A DNA stretch of 46,748 nucleotides from Planctomycetota bacterium. GTDB lineage: Bacteria; Planctomycetota; MHYJ01; WSZJ01. The stretch lies in the NCBI GenBank assembly GCA_016190145.1, contig JACPRD010000106.1:1-46748 (forward strand). The letters are read 5' to 3'. A model generated the notes under the pieces. It was not told the origin of the DNA. It worked only from the letters and a program-made list of their open reading frames with translations, and did no database searches. Made by a program: the position numbers and the translations under genes. Shown here piece after piece: positions 34,472-44,594 of this stretch (its first letter is position 1; each line of letters begins with the position of its first letter).

Positions 34472-34512
34472 GGCTTCAGCTTATGGCTTCTAGCTTGTGG
34501 CTTATGGCTTTC
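34472..34512. repeat. Low-complexity spacer of GCTTATGGCTT words
   Basis: The gap between the A2M stop and the DUF6263-like start contains imperfect tandem copies of a 14-16-nt word (GCTTATGGCTTC, TAGCTTGTG, GCTTATGGCTTTC). No gene is visible in 34289-34513. Confidence 0.5.
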
Positions 34513-34513
34513 C

Positions 34514-37500
34514 TTACTCCCCTACTTCCAGTTCCACCGGCTCCGCCTCCGCCCTCCGATCCGGCGCGTAATACTCGTACGCCGTCGACTTCGGCGTCTT
34601 CACCTTCACCGGATACTTCGCCCGCAATTCGTACGCGAACTCCACCACCTGCCCCGGCTCGATCCGCCCGAAATACAGCGTGATCTGCCGCGCCGTCATC
34701 CCGAACTTGTCCAGACGCTTCTCCTTCACCATCTTCTCGAACGCCCCGTCGTCCACCACGAACGCGGGCGGGATCCCGAGATCCATGCACACCATGAACG
34801 TCGGCTCGACGCCGTTGTACGTCATCTTTACGCGCGCCCTCAGCACGTCGGCCTTCGACAGCTTCGTCCGGTCGTACGTGACCGCGATGTCGAGCGGTTT
34901 CCGCGCCTCGCGCGGCACGTCCTTCCACGGAATCCACGACCGCGCGACCACCTGCACCATCGAGTTCGTCTCGCCCTCCGTCTCGATCCCGACGTCGTTC
35001 GCGCCCGGAATCGCCAGCTCGCGCTCGCCGTCGCGAAAGGCGACGATCTGGAGCACGTCCGACTGGTCCGGGGTGATGCGGGCTTCGCGGGAAGCGCCGT
35101 TCAGGGTGAACCGCACGGTCGCGGGCGCGGTCATCTCGCCGCCGCTCATCCCCTGCAGGATGGCGCGGAGGGAGAGGATGGTGGCGGACGTCGTGCCCCA
35201 CGTGCCGTTGGCGTGCTTCATCCTCGCAAGGTACGCGAGAGCGCGGTTGATCGTGTTGGCGTACGAGCCCGATCGGAGCAGGCCGTTGACGACGAGCGCC
35301 GTGGTTTCGACGTTCGCATAGTCGCCCTGCGCGTAGAACGCCGTCTTGCCATCCTGGTTCCACCGCGTGGTCTTCGACTCGGCGTCGTCGACCTTCCTCG
35401 ACTCGAGATCCTGAAGCAGAATCGATGTCTCGTGTCCCTTCGGGTCGGCCGCCACCAGCGCGTTCATCGCGAGCCCGCGCGAGTAGGCGTCCTTCGCTTC
35501 GTCGAGATGGTCCCGGATCCACTGCGTCGCGAGGTCGAGCGGTTTTCCCCGGAATCCGGACTCCGCGAGCGTCCAGGCGACGTAGCTCGTCACCACGAAA
35601 TCTCCGGAAAGCCCGGTCCACGACCACGCGGTGCGCGGCGGCATCGCCCACGAACCGTCGGCCTTCTGCTGCGAGAGCAACCACGTCCGCGTCCGGTCGA
35701 TCACGCGCGTGTCGATCTCGTACACCTTCGCCATGTCGCTGAATTCCAGCACCGCGTACGCCGACAGGATCGTGTTCGCCGGCGCCTTGCCGTACCAGTC
35801 GAACCCGCCGCCCGCCACCTCGAACGTCAACAGCCGCTGGTAGCCCACGTTGATGTACTCCAGCGCCTTCACCTCGATCTCCGGGGTCGTTCTGCGGCTC
35901 CGCCGCAGGTAGTCGAGCGCCAGCACGTTGGGATACGTGAAGGAGCTCGTCTGCTCGAATCAGCCATGGGGCATGCCGAGCATGCCTTCCACCCCTTCCA
36001 CGACCTGCGAAAACACGCCCGGGTAGACCTTGGCGAAGATTTTCGTCGTGCCCGGAATGGAATTCCCGGGAAGCGCGATCCGCCGGGCCAGCGGACCGCC
36101 GAGCCGGTCGTTCCAGACGATCTCCACCATCTTGCCGTCGGGCACGATGTCGACTTCGCGGCGGATCGCGTCGCGCGCGGCCTCGTCGGCGCCCCACGCG
36201 TAGACGGTCAGGCGCCTCCGGCCCAGCCCTTTCGCACGGATCCGGAATTTCACCGCGCGCACTTCGCCCGGCTCCAGCGCGAGCGTCGCCCGCGGATCGC
36301 CGTCGAGCTCGAACCAGTCCTCCAGCAGGAGCTTGAGCGAGACCTGCTGCGGCTCCTTGAGGTAGTTGTAGACCGCCACCGGCACGCTCACCGAATCGTT
36401 CTGCGTGAGCGCGACCGGGAAATCGATGTCCACGAAGAACGGCTGGAACACGAGGAGACCGCGAGTCGCGGATCCGAGCCGCCCGTCCATCGCGCTCGCG
36501 CTCGCCGTCAGCCGCCACGTCGTGATCGAGTCCGCCAGGTCGATCTCGAGCCGGGCGCGACCCTGGTCGTCGGTCACCAGCAACGGCCGCCAGAGAAGCG
36601 TCTCCGGGAAGTCCTGCCGGACCCGGATGTCCCCGGGCGGCTCGTCCGCCATCGTGCCTCCGCCGCGCGCGATCAGGTTGCGCCGGCCGCCCATGCGGCC
36701 GCCGTAAGCCCCGCCGCCCGCCCCCACCCCCATCGTGTCGTACACGCCCTTTCGCTCGTGCACGTTCCGCGGCCGCGCGAGCCCCGGCGAAGCAGCCAGG
36801 AACTCGACCCCGTCCCCCTTCATCTCCCCGTACGACTCGTTGTGGTCCGATTCCTCCGCGTCCGGGAAGAAGATCGCCGGCTCGTCCGAATACCCCAGCG
36901 CCTGCAGGAACGCCGGCCGCCCGCCGATGATCCGCCACGCGTCCGCCGTCACGGCCTCGATCGCGAGCGCGTCCTTCTGGAACACCCGGCATCCGGCCCA
37001 CGCCGGCGCCCACGGGTTCGCACCGTCGCTTCCCTCGCACCTCACGTCGTCCTTCGTGCCCGCGACGCCGTCCGGACCCGCCGAGACGAGCTTCTTCCTG
37101 CCGCTCAGCAGCCCGCACCCGAGCGAGGTCGTCTCCCCCGCGGCGAGATCCTGGAACGCCAAAGGACGGCCCCACGCGTCCAGCAGCTCCTCCCGGGTCA
37201 GCGCCCCCTTCGTTACAAGCCGGTCGAGGGCGTCGGCGGGAAGCGCGTTGGGCCCGCCCTGGTGGATGTGCTGGCAGACGGCCGCGCTGATCTTCGCCCC
37301 GGCGCCGCTGTTGAACGCGGCGAGGAAGCCTTCGGGGGTGAAGCGGCGGTCGGCGGCGCCGAGGGCCTCGAGGACCCAGCGGGCGCCGGCGGTGTCGCGC
37401 GCCTGGGCGTCGGTGAGGAGCCCCGCGGCGACGAGGCGGTCGGGGAGCCCGGGAGTCCAGGCCCACGCGCCCTCGTCCTGCGCCATCGTTCCGAAGCCCT

Positions 37501-40342
37501 CCTTGCGCGCGAGCATGACGAGCGCTTCTCCCAGCGCCTGGCGCCGGGCGATGTCGGTCACAAGCGCCATGTTGTCGGGCGAGAAGGCGGGATCCTGGGC
37601 GGCGAGATCCGCGACGGCGTACGTGCCCCCGCCCGGCCGGTCGAGCGGGACGCCGAGCGCGGCGTCGATGCCGTCGCGGAACGCCCACTTCCCCGCCGCG
37701 GGCCGCACCAGGCCGTCGCCCGCCGCGCAGCGGTCCCTGAGCGCGCCCCAGATCGCCGCGCGCCGCTCGTTGTCGAGCAGGCGGCGGAAGTTCGCGGGGC
37801 TGAACGCCGGGTCCTGGACCGCGAGCGCGTCGAGGTCGAGCGGCTCGCCGAACGCGTCCTTGAGCAGCTCGGCCGGCGCGCCGCCGGAGGTCCCGATCGC
37901 CGCGCGCGCGCCGGGCGCGAAGCCCTCGCCGCGCAACAGCGTCCCCGCCGCGGCGGCCTTGCGCATCGCCTCGAACAGCGCCGGCTTGCGCGCCGTCATG
38001 AGCGCGTTCGTCCAGAAGTCGAACGTGAACGCCGGATGCTGCTTCGCCAGCGCGTCGAGCGTGATCTCGTTTCCCCACGGGTCGGTGAACGTCGTCTCCC
38101 CGATCTTCACCCGCGGATCGGCCGCGATCTCCTGCAGGAGGTCCGGCCGGAAACCGCGCTTCCCCGTCGCCGGATCCGTCGCCGCGAATTCCCGCCCCCA
38201 GAGCATGATCCATTTCTCAAGCAGCACGCAGACCAGCGCCTGCTTCCTCCGAAGCGCCTCCGAGCGGCGCGTGAGCGTCGTCGCCTGCCAGGGTTGGGAA
38301 GCGGGCTGCACGGGGGCGAGGAGGACCTGCGCGATCCGCTGTTCCGGCGCGGCGGTCCCGGGCGCGCGCACGACGGAAGCGAGATCGCGGCCCGTCTTGA
38401 GGCCGTACTTCGGATCCTGCAGTTCTTTCGCGAGCGTGAAATAGACGCGCTCGAGCCCGGGCTGCATGTCCTGAAGCGCGTACACGCTCTCGTCCACCAC
38501 CACGACGCCGAGCGCCGCGGCCGCGCCCTTCCCGTCCCGCCCGGTCACCTGGAAGTCGATCGCCGCCCTCTCGCCCGGCCGCCACGACTCGCGATCGGCC
38601 GTCATGTCGATTTTCAGTTCGTCCGCCGGCTGCACGTAGAGGAGGCGCGTGTCGCGCACGAGTTCGCCCGTGGCCAGGAGCTTGTACGCGTGGAATTCCG
38701 TCGCGCCGAATTCCGACGGCGGGATCTCGACCGCCAGCCGCGCCCGCCCCTGGACCATGTCGCACGACGTCATCCGGACCGCGCGCCCGCCGCGCACCAC
38801 GTCGAGGAACACCTTGCCGGAATCGAACGTCCCCAGGATCTCGACGCCGACCGATTCTCCGGCGCGCGCGATGGCGCGGTCGAGCCGCAGCAGCACCTGG
38901 TCGCGCACGACCTCCGACGACAGCACGATCGCCGACTCCGCCTTGTTGCCCATCCGGTCCGCCGCCCGCGCCGTGAATTTCACCGCGGGCGCCGCGCCGG
39001 CCGGCGGCACCAGCCGGACCTCCGCGATCCCGGTCGCGTCCGTCGCCGCGCTCCACCGTTCGCCGCCCGAGCCCAGCTCGACGTCGCACTCCACCGGCGA
39101 CCCGTCCGGCGCCGTCGCCACCACGTACACCACGTTCTCCACTCCCGGCACCAGCTTCCCGCTCTCCGGCACCGCCGCGAGCTGGATCGCCCCGTTCGCC
39201 ACGTTGAACGTCTTCACCACGCTCTCCGCGTGCTCCGCCCCGTCCGTCACCGACACCTCGAGCTGCACGTACGCATTCCCCTTCTCGAGCGGCTGCCCCG
39301 CGAAGTAGTCCGGCAGCGTCACCTCGAACTCCGCCGCGCCCGCCGCGTCCGTCTTCGTCGACACCGTCGCGAATTCGTGAAATGCCGCGTCGAACGTCGA
39401 CGCCTTCACCTTCACCTCCGCCCCCGCCACCGGTTTTCCGAAGAAATAATCCGCCTGCACCGTGCCCTTCACCACCTCCCGCGGCAGGTACCACGCCTTG
39501 TCCGCCCCCGCCACGACCTTGAATTTCGGCAGCACGTACTTCTTCACCGCGACGGTCTTTTCCGTGGAAGCGTTCCCGAGCTTCGCGCTCGCGCGGTAGT
39601 CCCCCAGCAGCACTTCGTCGGCCAGCTGGAAGTCCGTGGACGCCACGCCGTGCGCGCTCAACTCCGCCGGGCGCTTGAAGACTTTGTTGCCCTTCGAATC
39701 CTCGACCTCGAACACGACGGTCCCGGCGGCCGGATGGAGATCGTCCTCCCGGAGCGCCAGCGCGCGCAGGTGCATGACCTGGCACGGCTGGTAGAGCGGC
39801 TTGTCGGAGACGAGCAGGATCCGGACCGCGTCCGCCGCGGGCCTGACCTGGACCTGCTGCGAGGTCGACAGCGTCTCCCCCGGCGCCCCCGCCCGCACCT
39901 CCAGGATGTACGCCGCCGGCGCCACGTCCGGCACGTCGAACGCCGCTTCCACCCGCCCGTCCTCTCCCGTCTTCCCCGAGAAGACCAGCTTCTCCTCCGA
40001 GCTTCTCAGGTACACCTCGACGAGCGCGCCGGCGAACGGCTCGACGCGGTCGAGCGCGAACGTCTTCACCGTCGCGACACGCGCGCCGGCGCGCGTCCCC
40101 GCGACGAGCGTCTTCGGCGCCTCGACGTAGAGGTCCACCGCCGGCCCCGCGGGCCGCTTCACGCCCTTCCGGTTCGCCGGGATCCGCCACGGCGCCGCAA
40201 GCGAGATCCGGCGCGAGTCCCCGGCCTCGTCGCGCGCCGCCACGCGCGCGGAATCGCCGGTGAGGAACCAGACCCCGATGAGGCAGTGCAGGGCGACGGA
40301 GACGGTGAGCGAGAGGAGGAGGACGGCGCGGAAGGGGCGCAT
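34514..40342 (-). CDS. Alpha-2-macroglobulin with UGA at the thioester cysteine
   Basis: A 1942-residue frame, intact apart from UGA at codon 1461 (35960-35962). It has an N-terminal membrane anchor (MRPFRAVLLLSLTVSVALHC) and then macroglobulin domains with LLVSDKPLYQPCQ (near 185). A roughly 400-residue repetitive helical insertion follows (about 700-1110). A Gly/Arg-rich bait-like segment (GVGAGGGAYGGRMGG) and FPETLLWRPLLVTDDQGRA, DSITTWRL come next. The thioester domain begins MPHG-UGA-FEQTSS, then TYPNVLALDYL with alpha/alpha-toroid repeats. The C-terminal receptor-binding-like domain ends ELEVGE. The UGA sits where every thioester family member has the Cys of GCxEQ. Bacterial A2Ms trap proteases at the cell surface. 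GGAG precedes ATG 40342. No pbpC partner is nearby. Confidence 0.88.
35892..35962 (-). promoter_or_regulatory. Candidate selenocysteine codon and downstream hairpins in A2M
   Basis: UGA at 35962-35960 is followed by two local hairpins on the mRNA. CACGT-ATCCCA-ACGTG (35939-35924) has its loop 25 nt after the UGA, flanked by GAGC/GCTC that can extend it. CTGCGGC-GGA-GCCGCAG (35908-35892) is stronger, but its loop is 58 nt away, beyond the usual SECIS range. The first fits by distance but is weak; the assignment rests mainly on the thioester motif. Confidence 0.4.
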
Positions 40343-40506
40343 GGAGCGTGCTCCGAGTCGGTGTGTGCCTCTGTTGACGGATCCGTCCCGGAAAAGTTCA
40401 TCCCGATCGAACCTCATTCGCTTTTGTCCGTTCTGATTCGCGTCCCCGCCGTTTCTCCAGCCCTTTGGGCGGGAAAGCAGAAGAAAAACCCCCGCCGCCG
40501 CGGATA

Positions 40507-42033
40507 ATGCGCTCGATGCGCCCCGTCCTCCTTCTCCTGCTCCTCTCTTCCACCGCCCTCGCCAACCGCGAGGGCTTCGCCAACGCCCGGCAGAAGGCCG
40601 AGCGCCTCGAACGGCGCGGCGAATGGGCCGAGGCGGCAGCCTGGTGGGAGGCGGCGGCGGAGACGATGGAAGCGGTTTCGGCGCCGCTTTCGGCGCTGGG
40701 CGTGAAGGAGGCGAAAGAGGACCGGGACGAAGGCGCGCGCCTCTGGTGGCAGAAATACGGCGAGGAAGACGCGCGCGTCGCGAAGGAGGCGCGCGAAAGC
40801 GCGAAGGCTGCCTGGGAGAAGGCGGGAGGCGAGAGCCCCGAAGCGCGCGCCACGCTGGGCGACTTCATGGTCGACGCGATCGCGAACTACCCGCGCAACT
40901 ACTGGCGCTGGGGCCACGTCGAGCTGCGGATGGAGTCCCTCCGCGCCGACGGCAACGAAATCGGCGCCTGGAATCTGGAGGCGCGCGAACGGTCGCGCTG
41001 GGCCGCGCGCTACCGGGAGGTCTGCGTCGCCTGGTGGAAGAAGAAGGGCGACGCGAAGCGGTCCGCGGAGTTCGAGGCGGAGGCGGCGGAGCAGGAGGCG
41101 AAGGCCGAGGCGGCGCGCAAGCGGATCGCGGCGGAGTACGAGGAGGGGTGGGATCCGGAGAAGCTGCGGCTCGCGGTCCGGACGGGCTCCGCGGAGGACG
41201 CGCGCGACGCGGTCTCGCGGCTCGCGTTCCTGAAGCACCGCGACGGCCTCCGCGAGGCGCTCGAGCACGGCGGCCGGGAGGTCAACCTGCGGGCGCTTCG
41301 GGCGCTCGCCGGGATGCGTGATGTGAAGGGGATCTTTCTGGCCTCGAAGAGCGCCGACGAGCAGGTTCGGAAGACCGCGGCGGGCGTGATCGACTGCCGC
41401 GCGCCGCAGTCGGGGCCCGAGTGGGTGATCCGCTGCTCCGGCGTCGGATTGAGTGCGAAACGCGCTTCCGACCTTTCCCGATTCTGCGTCGACCGCATTC
41501 TCCGGTTTGTCCGCGAGGAGGATGCCCCCCATAACGGGAGCCCGCTGTATCTGAGGCACTACGGCTGCCTGTGGTCCGTCCCGCTCAAGGTCCAGGGCTC
41601 TCCCGGCGGCCTCTCCGCGGAATTCTTCGCCGAACCGGAACTCGAAGGCAAGTGCGTGAGTCAAACGATCGAGGACTTCGACTTCGACTGGGGCCGCGAC
41701 GCCCCGGCGGAGGGAATCCCCGAGAACGGCTGGAGCTTCCGCGCGAGCGGGTTCCTCTACGTGGAGAAAGAAACGGTGGCCGAGCTGCTGGTCCAGTGCG
41801 ACGACGCGATCCGCGTGCGGATCGACGCGCGGGCGGTCATTGACCAGTGGGCCGAGGCGCCTGAGCCGCTGTACCGCCGCGCGCCGATCGTCCTGAAACC
41901 GGGCGCGCACTCCTTCGTCGTCGAGTACGCGGATCGCGGCGGCCTCGCCGCCCTGCGGATGTGGCTCGCCCCCGGCCGCGACGAATTCGCGCCGCTGGGG
42001 CCGATGCTGCGCCGGATGCCGGAGAAGAAATGA
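40507..42033 (+). CDS. Secreted helical-repeat protein with C-terminal PA14-like domain
   Basis: A 508-residue exported protein. The signal peptide is MRSMRPVLLLLLLSSTALAN. Residues about 20-220 are Ala/Glu/Lys-rich helices with TPR-like character; about 225-300 resemble HEAT repeats (DARDAVSRLAFLKHRDGLREAL, LRALRALAGM). Residues about 375-508 match a PA14-type beta domain: GLSAEFFAEPELEG, GWSFRASGFLYVEKETVAELLVQCDDAIRVRID and HSFVVEYADRGGLAAL. PA14 domains usually bind carbohydrate. The gene is divergent from A2M (164-bp gap) and leads a run with ATGA overlaps into the propeller genes. Confidence 0.78.
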   Translation: MRSMRPVLLLLLLSSTALANREGFANARQKAERLERRGEWAEAAAWWEAAAETMEAVSAPLSALGVKEAKEDRDEGARLWWQKYGEEDARVAKEARESAKAAWEKAGGESPEARATLGDFMVDAIANYPRNYWRWGHVELRMESLRADGNEIGAWNLEARERSRWAARYREVCVAWWKKKGDAKRSAEFEAEAAEQEAKAEAARKRIAAEYEEGWDPEKLRLAVRTGSAEDARDAVSRLAFLKHRDGLREALEHGGREVNLRALRALAGMRDVKGIFLASKSADEQVRKTAAGVIDCRAPQSGPEWVIRCSGVGLSAKRASDLSRFCVDRILRFVREEDAPHNGSPLYLRHYGCLWSVPLKVQGSPGGLSAEFFAEPELEGKCVSQTIEDFDFDWGRDAPAEGIPENGWSFRASGFLYVEKETVAELLVQCDDAIRVRIDARAVIDQWAEAPEPLYRRAPIVLKPGAHSFVVEYADRGGLAALRMWLAPGRDEFAPLGPMLRRMPEKK

Positions 42034-43409
42034 TGTTCGCCGTCGTCCCCGGCCTCTTTGCCCCGCTCCAGCAGCTGGCCAGCTTCCTGCCGCAGATCGC
42101 CATCATGCTCGTCGCAGCGGCCACCGCGGTGTTCCGTCCGCAGGCGTATCGATGGGCGTGGCAGGTCGTGAAGGAACGGCGCAGGATCCTGATTCCCTCG
42201 CTCGCGGCGCTCGCCGTCGGCGCTGGCGCCTGGCGATTGAGCCGACCGGGGCCCATCACCTTGCCTCCCCCGACCGAGCAGGAGAAGCGCGAAGGCTGGT
42301 GGTCGTTTCGCAGGGACGGCAGTCGCACGGGCTCGGACGGCAAGCCTGTCGGCACAAGCGTGAGAGCCATCTGGAAGTACCGCGAGCCCACGGTCGACAA
42401 GCGAGCTTTCGCATCGAGCCCTGCCGTGTGGGCCGGCCGCGCTTACATCGGGTGCGACAACAGCGCGCTGTATTGCTTCAACGTAGACAGCGGGGAGGAG
42501 CCCCTCTGGGTATTTCCCGCGCGATACCCCGTCTTCTCGGCACCGGTCATTGCCGGGGGCAGGGTGTACTTCGGGGAAGGACTCCACGAAACGAAGGACG
42601 CCTGGCTCCACTGCGCGGACGCCGTGACCGGCAAGAAGCTCTGGGAATTCAAGACGACGAGTCATGTCGAGTTTCCGCCCACCCTGGCCGACGGACGCGC
42701 TTACTTCTGCGCGGGAGACGACGGGCTCTACTGCGCGGACGCGGTGACGGGGGGGATGATCTGGCAGGCGAAGGGCATGCACCTCGACAACTCGCCGCTG
42801 CTCCACAACGGCGTGCTTTACGTCGGAGCGGGTTACGGGGAGACCGGAATCGCGGCGTACCGCGCCTCCGACGGCGTCCGGCTCTGGTTCACGCGCACGC
42901 CGGCAAGCTGCTGGGGCGATCCCGCGCTCGGCCCCGCCGGAATCGTCGTGGGGGTCGGGAACGGCAATTTCGAATTCAGGGACGATAATCCGCAGGCTGC
43001 GATTCTCTGCCTGTCCCCGGAAACCGGCGGGATCAAGTGGCGGACGCCGCTGGCAGATGCCGTGCTCGCGGCGGCAGCCATTTCGGGGAACCGGGTCTTC
43101 ATCGGCGACCGAAGCGGCGACTTCTCCTGTTTCGACGCGACCACCGGCGCACTTCTCTGGAAGAAAGGATGCGGTCAACCCATTCTGTCGAGCGCGGCCG
43201 TGACGGAGAACGCCGTGGTTTACGGTTGCGATGGCGGGCACGTGCACGCGCTGAGTCCGATCGACGGCTCGGAGATCTGGCGCTACGACGCATCGAAGGA
43301 CTCGTGGCTGCCGGACGAGCGCATCCTGTCCTCCCCCGCCGTCGTCGATGGCCGCGTTTACATCGGCTGCAACAACTTCTACTTCTACTGCCTCGGCCCG
43401 AAGGAATGA
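42030..43409 (+). CDS. Membrane-anchored PQQ-like beta-propeller protein
   Basis: A 459-residue protein. It has two hydrophobic N-terminal segments (about 1-35 and 55-65), then a PQQ/quinoprotein-like beta-propeller from about 90 to the end, with blades marked by SSPAVWAGRAYIGCDN, SAPVIAGGRVYFGEG, FPPTLADGRAYFCAG and SSPAVVDGRVYIGCNN. PQQ-binding catalytic residues are not evident, so a structural propeller is likely. Many cysteines occupy blade strands (GCDNSALYCF, YGCDGGHVHAL). The start overlaps the previous stop (ATGATG). It is a tandem paralogue of the next gene. Confidence 0.83.
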   Translation: MMFAVVPGLFAPLQQLASFLPQIAIMLVAAATAVFRPQAYRWAWQVVKERRRILIPSLAALAVGAGAWRLSRPGPITLPPPTEQEKREGWWSFRRDGSRTGSDGKPVGTSVRAIWKYREPTVDKRAFASSPAVWAGRAYIGCDNSALYCFNVDSGEEPLWVFPARYPVFSAPVIAGGRVYFGEGLHETKDAWLHCADAVTGKKLWEFKTTSHVEFPPTLADGRAYFCAGDDGLYCADAVTGGMIWQAKGMHLDNSPLLHNGVLYVGAGYGETGIAAYRASDGVRLWFTRTPASCWGDPALGPAGIVVGVGNGNFEFRDDNPQAAILCLSPETGGIKWRTPLADAVLAAAAISGNRVFIGDRSGDFSCFDATTGALLWKKGCGQPILSSAAVTENAVVYGCDGGHVHALSPIDGSEIWRYDASKDSWLPDERILSSPAVVDGRVYIGCNNFYFYCLGPKE

Positions 43410-44581
43410 CGCGCCGCGTCATCGCCCTCGCCCTGCTCGCGGGCGCTTCCCTCGCACCCGCCGAACCCGACTGGCCCGGGTTCCGCCGCACGGTGGAGCG
43501 CGCGGGGAGCGACGGGCAGGCCGTGCCGGCGAAAGTCGCGGTGCTCTGGAAGTGGCGCAACGAGCGCGATCGCGGACGCGTCATGTCGTCCCCCGCCGTC
43601 GTCGGAGGGCGGGTCTACTGCGGCTGCGACAACTTCGACGTCACGTGCATCGACGCCGAGAAGGGCGGACCGCCACTCTGGACGTTCGGGGCGCGTTCCT
43701 GGGTCTTCAGCTCGCCCGCGGTCGCGGGAGGCCGCGTGTACATCGGAGAAGGACTCCACACGACGACGGACGCGAAACTGTACTGCCTGGACGCCGAAAC
43801 CGGGAAGCAGGTCTGGAGCTTTCAGACCACCAGCCACATCGAAGCGACCCCCGCCGTCAGCGGCGGGAAGGTCTTCGTCGGCGCGGGCGACGACGGCGTC
43901 TACGCGATCGACGCCGCGACCGGCGCGAAACTCTGGCAGGCCAGGGGGCTCCACATCGACAGCGCGACGCTCGTGGTGGAGGGGCTGGTCATCGTCGGCT
44001 CGGGATATGGCGAGCACGCGATCGGGGCGTGGAAATCGGAGACCGGGGAGGTCGCCTGGAAGGTGAAGGTCGCGGCCTGCGCCTGGGGGCCCGCGGCGCT
44101 CGGGCCGAAAGGCGTCATCGTGGCCGTCGGCGACGGCAACTTCGAACAGACACTTCCGAACCCCAAGTCCGAACTCCTCTGCCTCGCGCTCGCCGACGGC
44201 GCGGTGGTCTGGCGCGCCCCGCTCAAGAACACCGCGATGTCGACTTCCGCGGTCTGGAAGGGCCGGATCTACATCGGCAACCGCGGGGGCGAGTTCGGGT
44301 GCTGGGACGCGGAGAACGGGAAGCGGCTCTGGACGGGCGGGTGCGGGCGGCCGGTGCTGTCGAGCGCGGCGGTGGTGGAGAACGCGGTGGTGTACGGGTG
44401 CGACGGGGGGCACGTGCACGCGCTCGACCCCGAGACGGGCAAGGAGCTGTGGAAGCACGAGACGGCGCGCGACGGAATCAGCCGCGACGTGCGGATCGTG
44501 AGTTCTCCGGCCGTCGTGGGCGGGCGGATCTATTTCGGGTCGAACAACGACTGGTTCTACTGTCTCGGCGAGAAGAAGTAG
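43406..44581 (+). CDS. Secreted PQQ-like beta-propeller protein
   Basis: A 391-residue paralogue of the preceding gene, with a cleavable signal peptide (MTRRVIALALLAGASLAPAEP) instead of the membrane anchors. Shared blade sequences include SSPAVVGGRVYCGCDN, GGRVYIGEGLHTTTDAKLYCLD, VVYGCDGGHVHALDPETGKELW and SSPAVVGGRIYFGSNN at the end. The N-terminal WPGFRRTVERAGSDG is the standard lead-in for planctomycete-type outer propellers. ATGA overlap with the upstream copy; the pair probably arose by tandem duplication. Confidence 0.85.
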   Translation: MTRRVIALALLAGASLAPAEPDWPGFRRTVERAGSDGQAVPAKVAVLWKWRNERDRGRVMSSPAVVGGRVYCGCDNFDVTCIDAEKGGPPLWTFGARSWVFSSPAVAGGRVYIGEGLHTTTDAKLYCLDAETGKQVWSFQTTSHIEATPAVSGGKVFVGAGDDGVYAIDAATGAKLWQARGLHIDSATLVVEGLVIVGSGYGEHAIGAWKSETGEVAWKVKVAACAWGPAALGPKGVIVAVGDGNFEQTLPNPKSELLCLALADGAVVWRAPLKNTAMSTSAVWKGRIYIGNRGGEFGCWDAENGKRLWTGGCGRPVLSSAAVVENAVVYGCDGGHVHALDPETGKELWKHETARDGISRDVRIVSSPAVVGGRIYFGSNNDWFYCLGEKK

Positions 44582-44594
44582 GATCCGCCGCGGG

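Noticed and set aside
34514-35926. Separate gene starting at GTG 35926
   Set aside because: Its first residues are the middle of the A2M thioester domain, and the 11 codons upstream to the UGA complete the motif. It is the 3' part of A2M.
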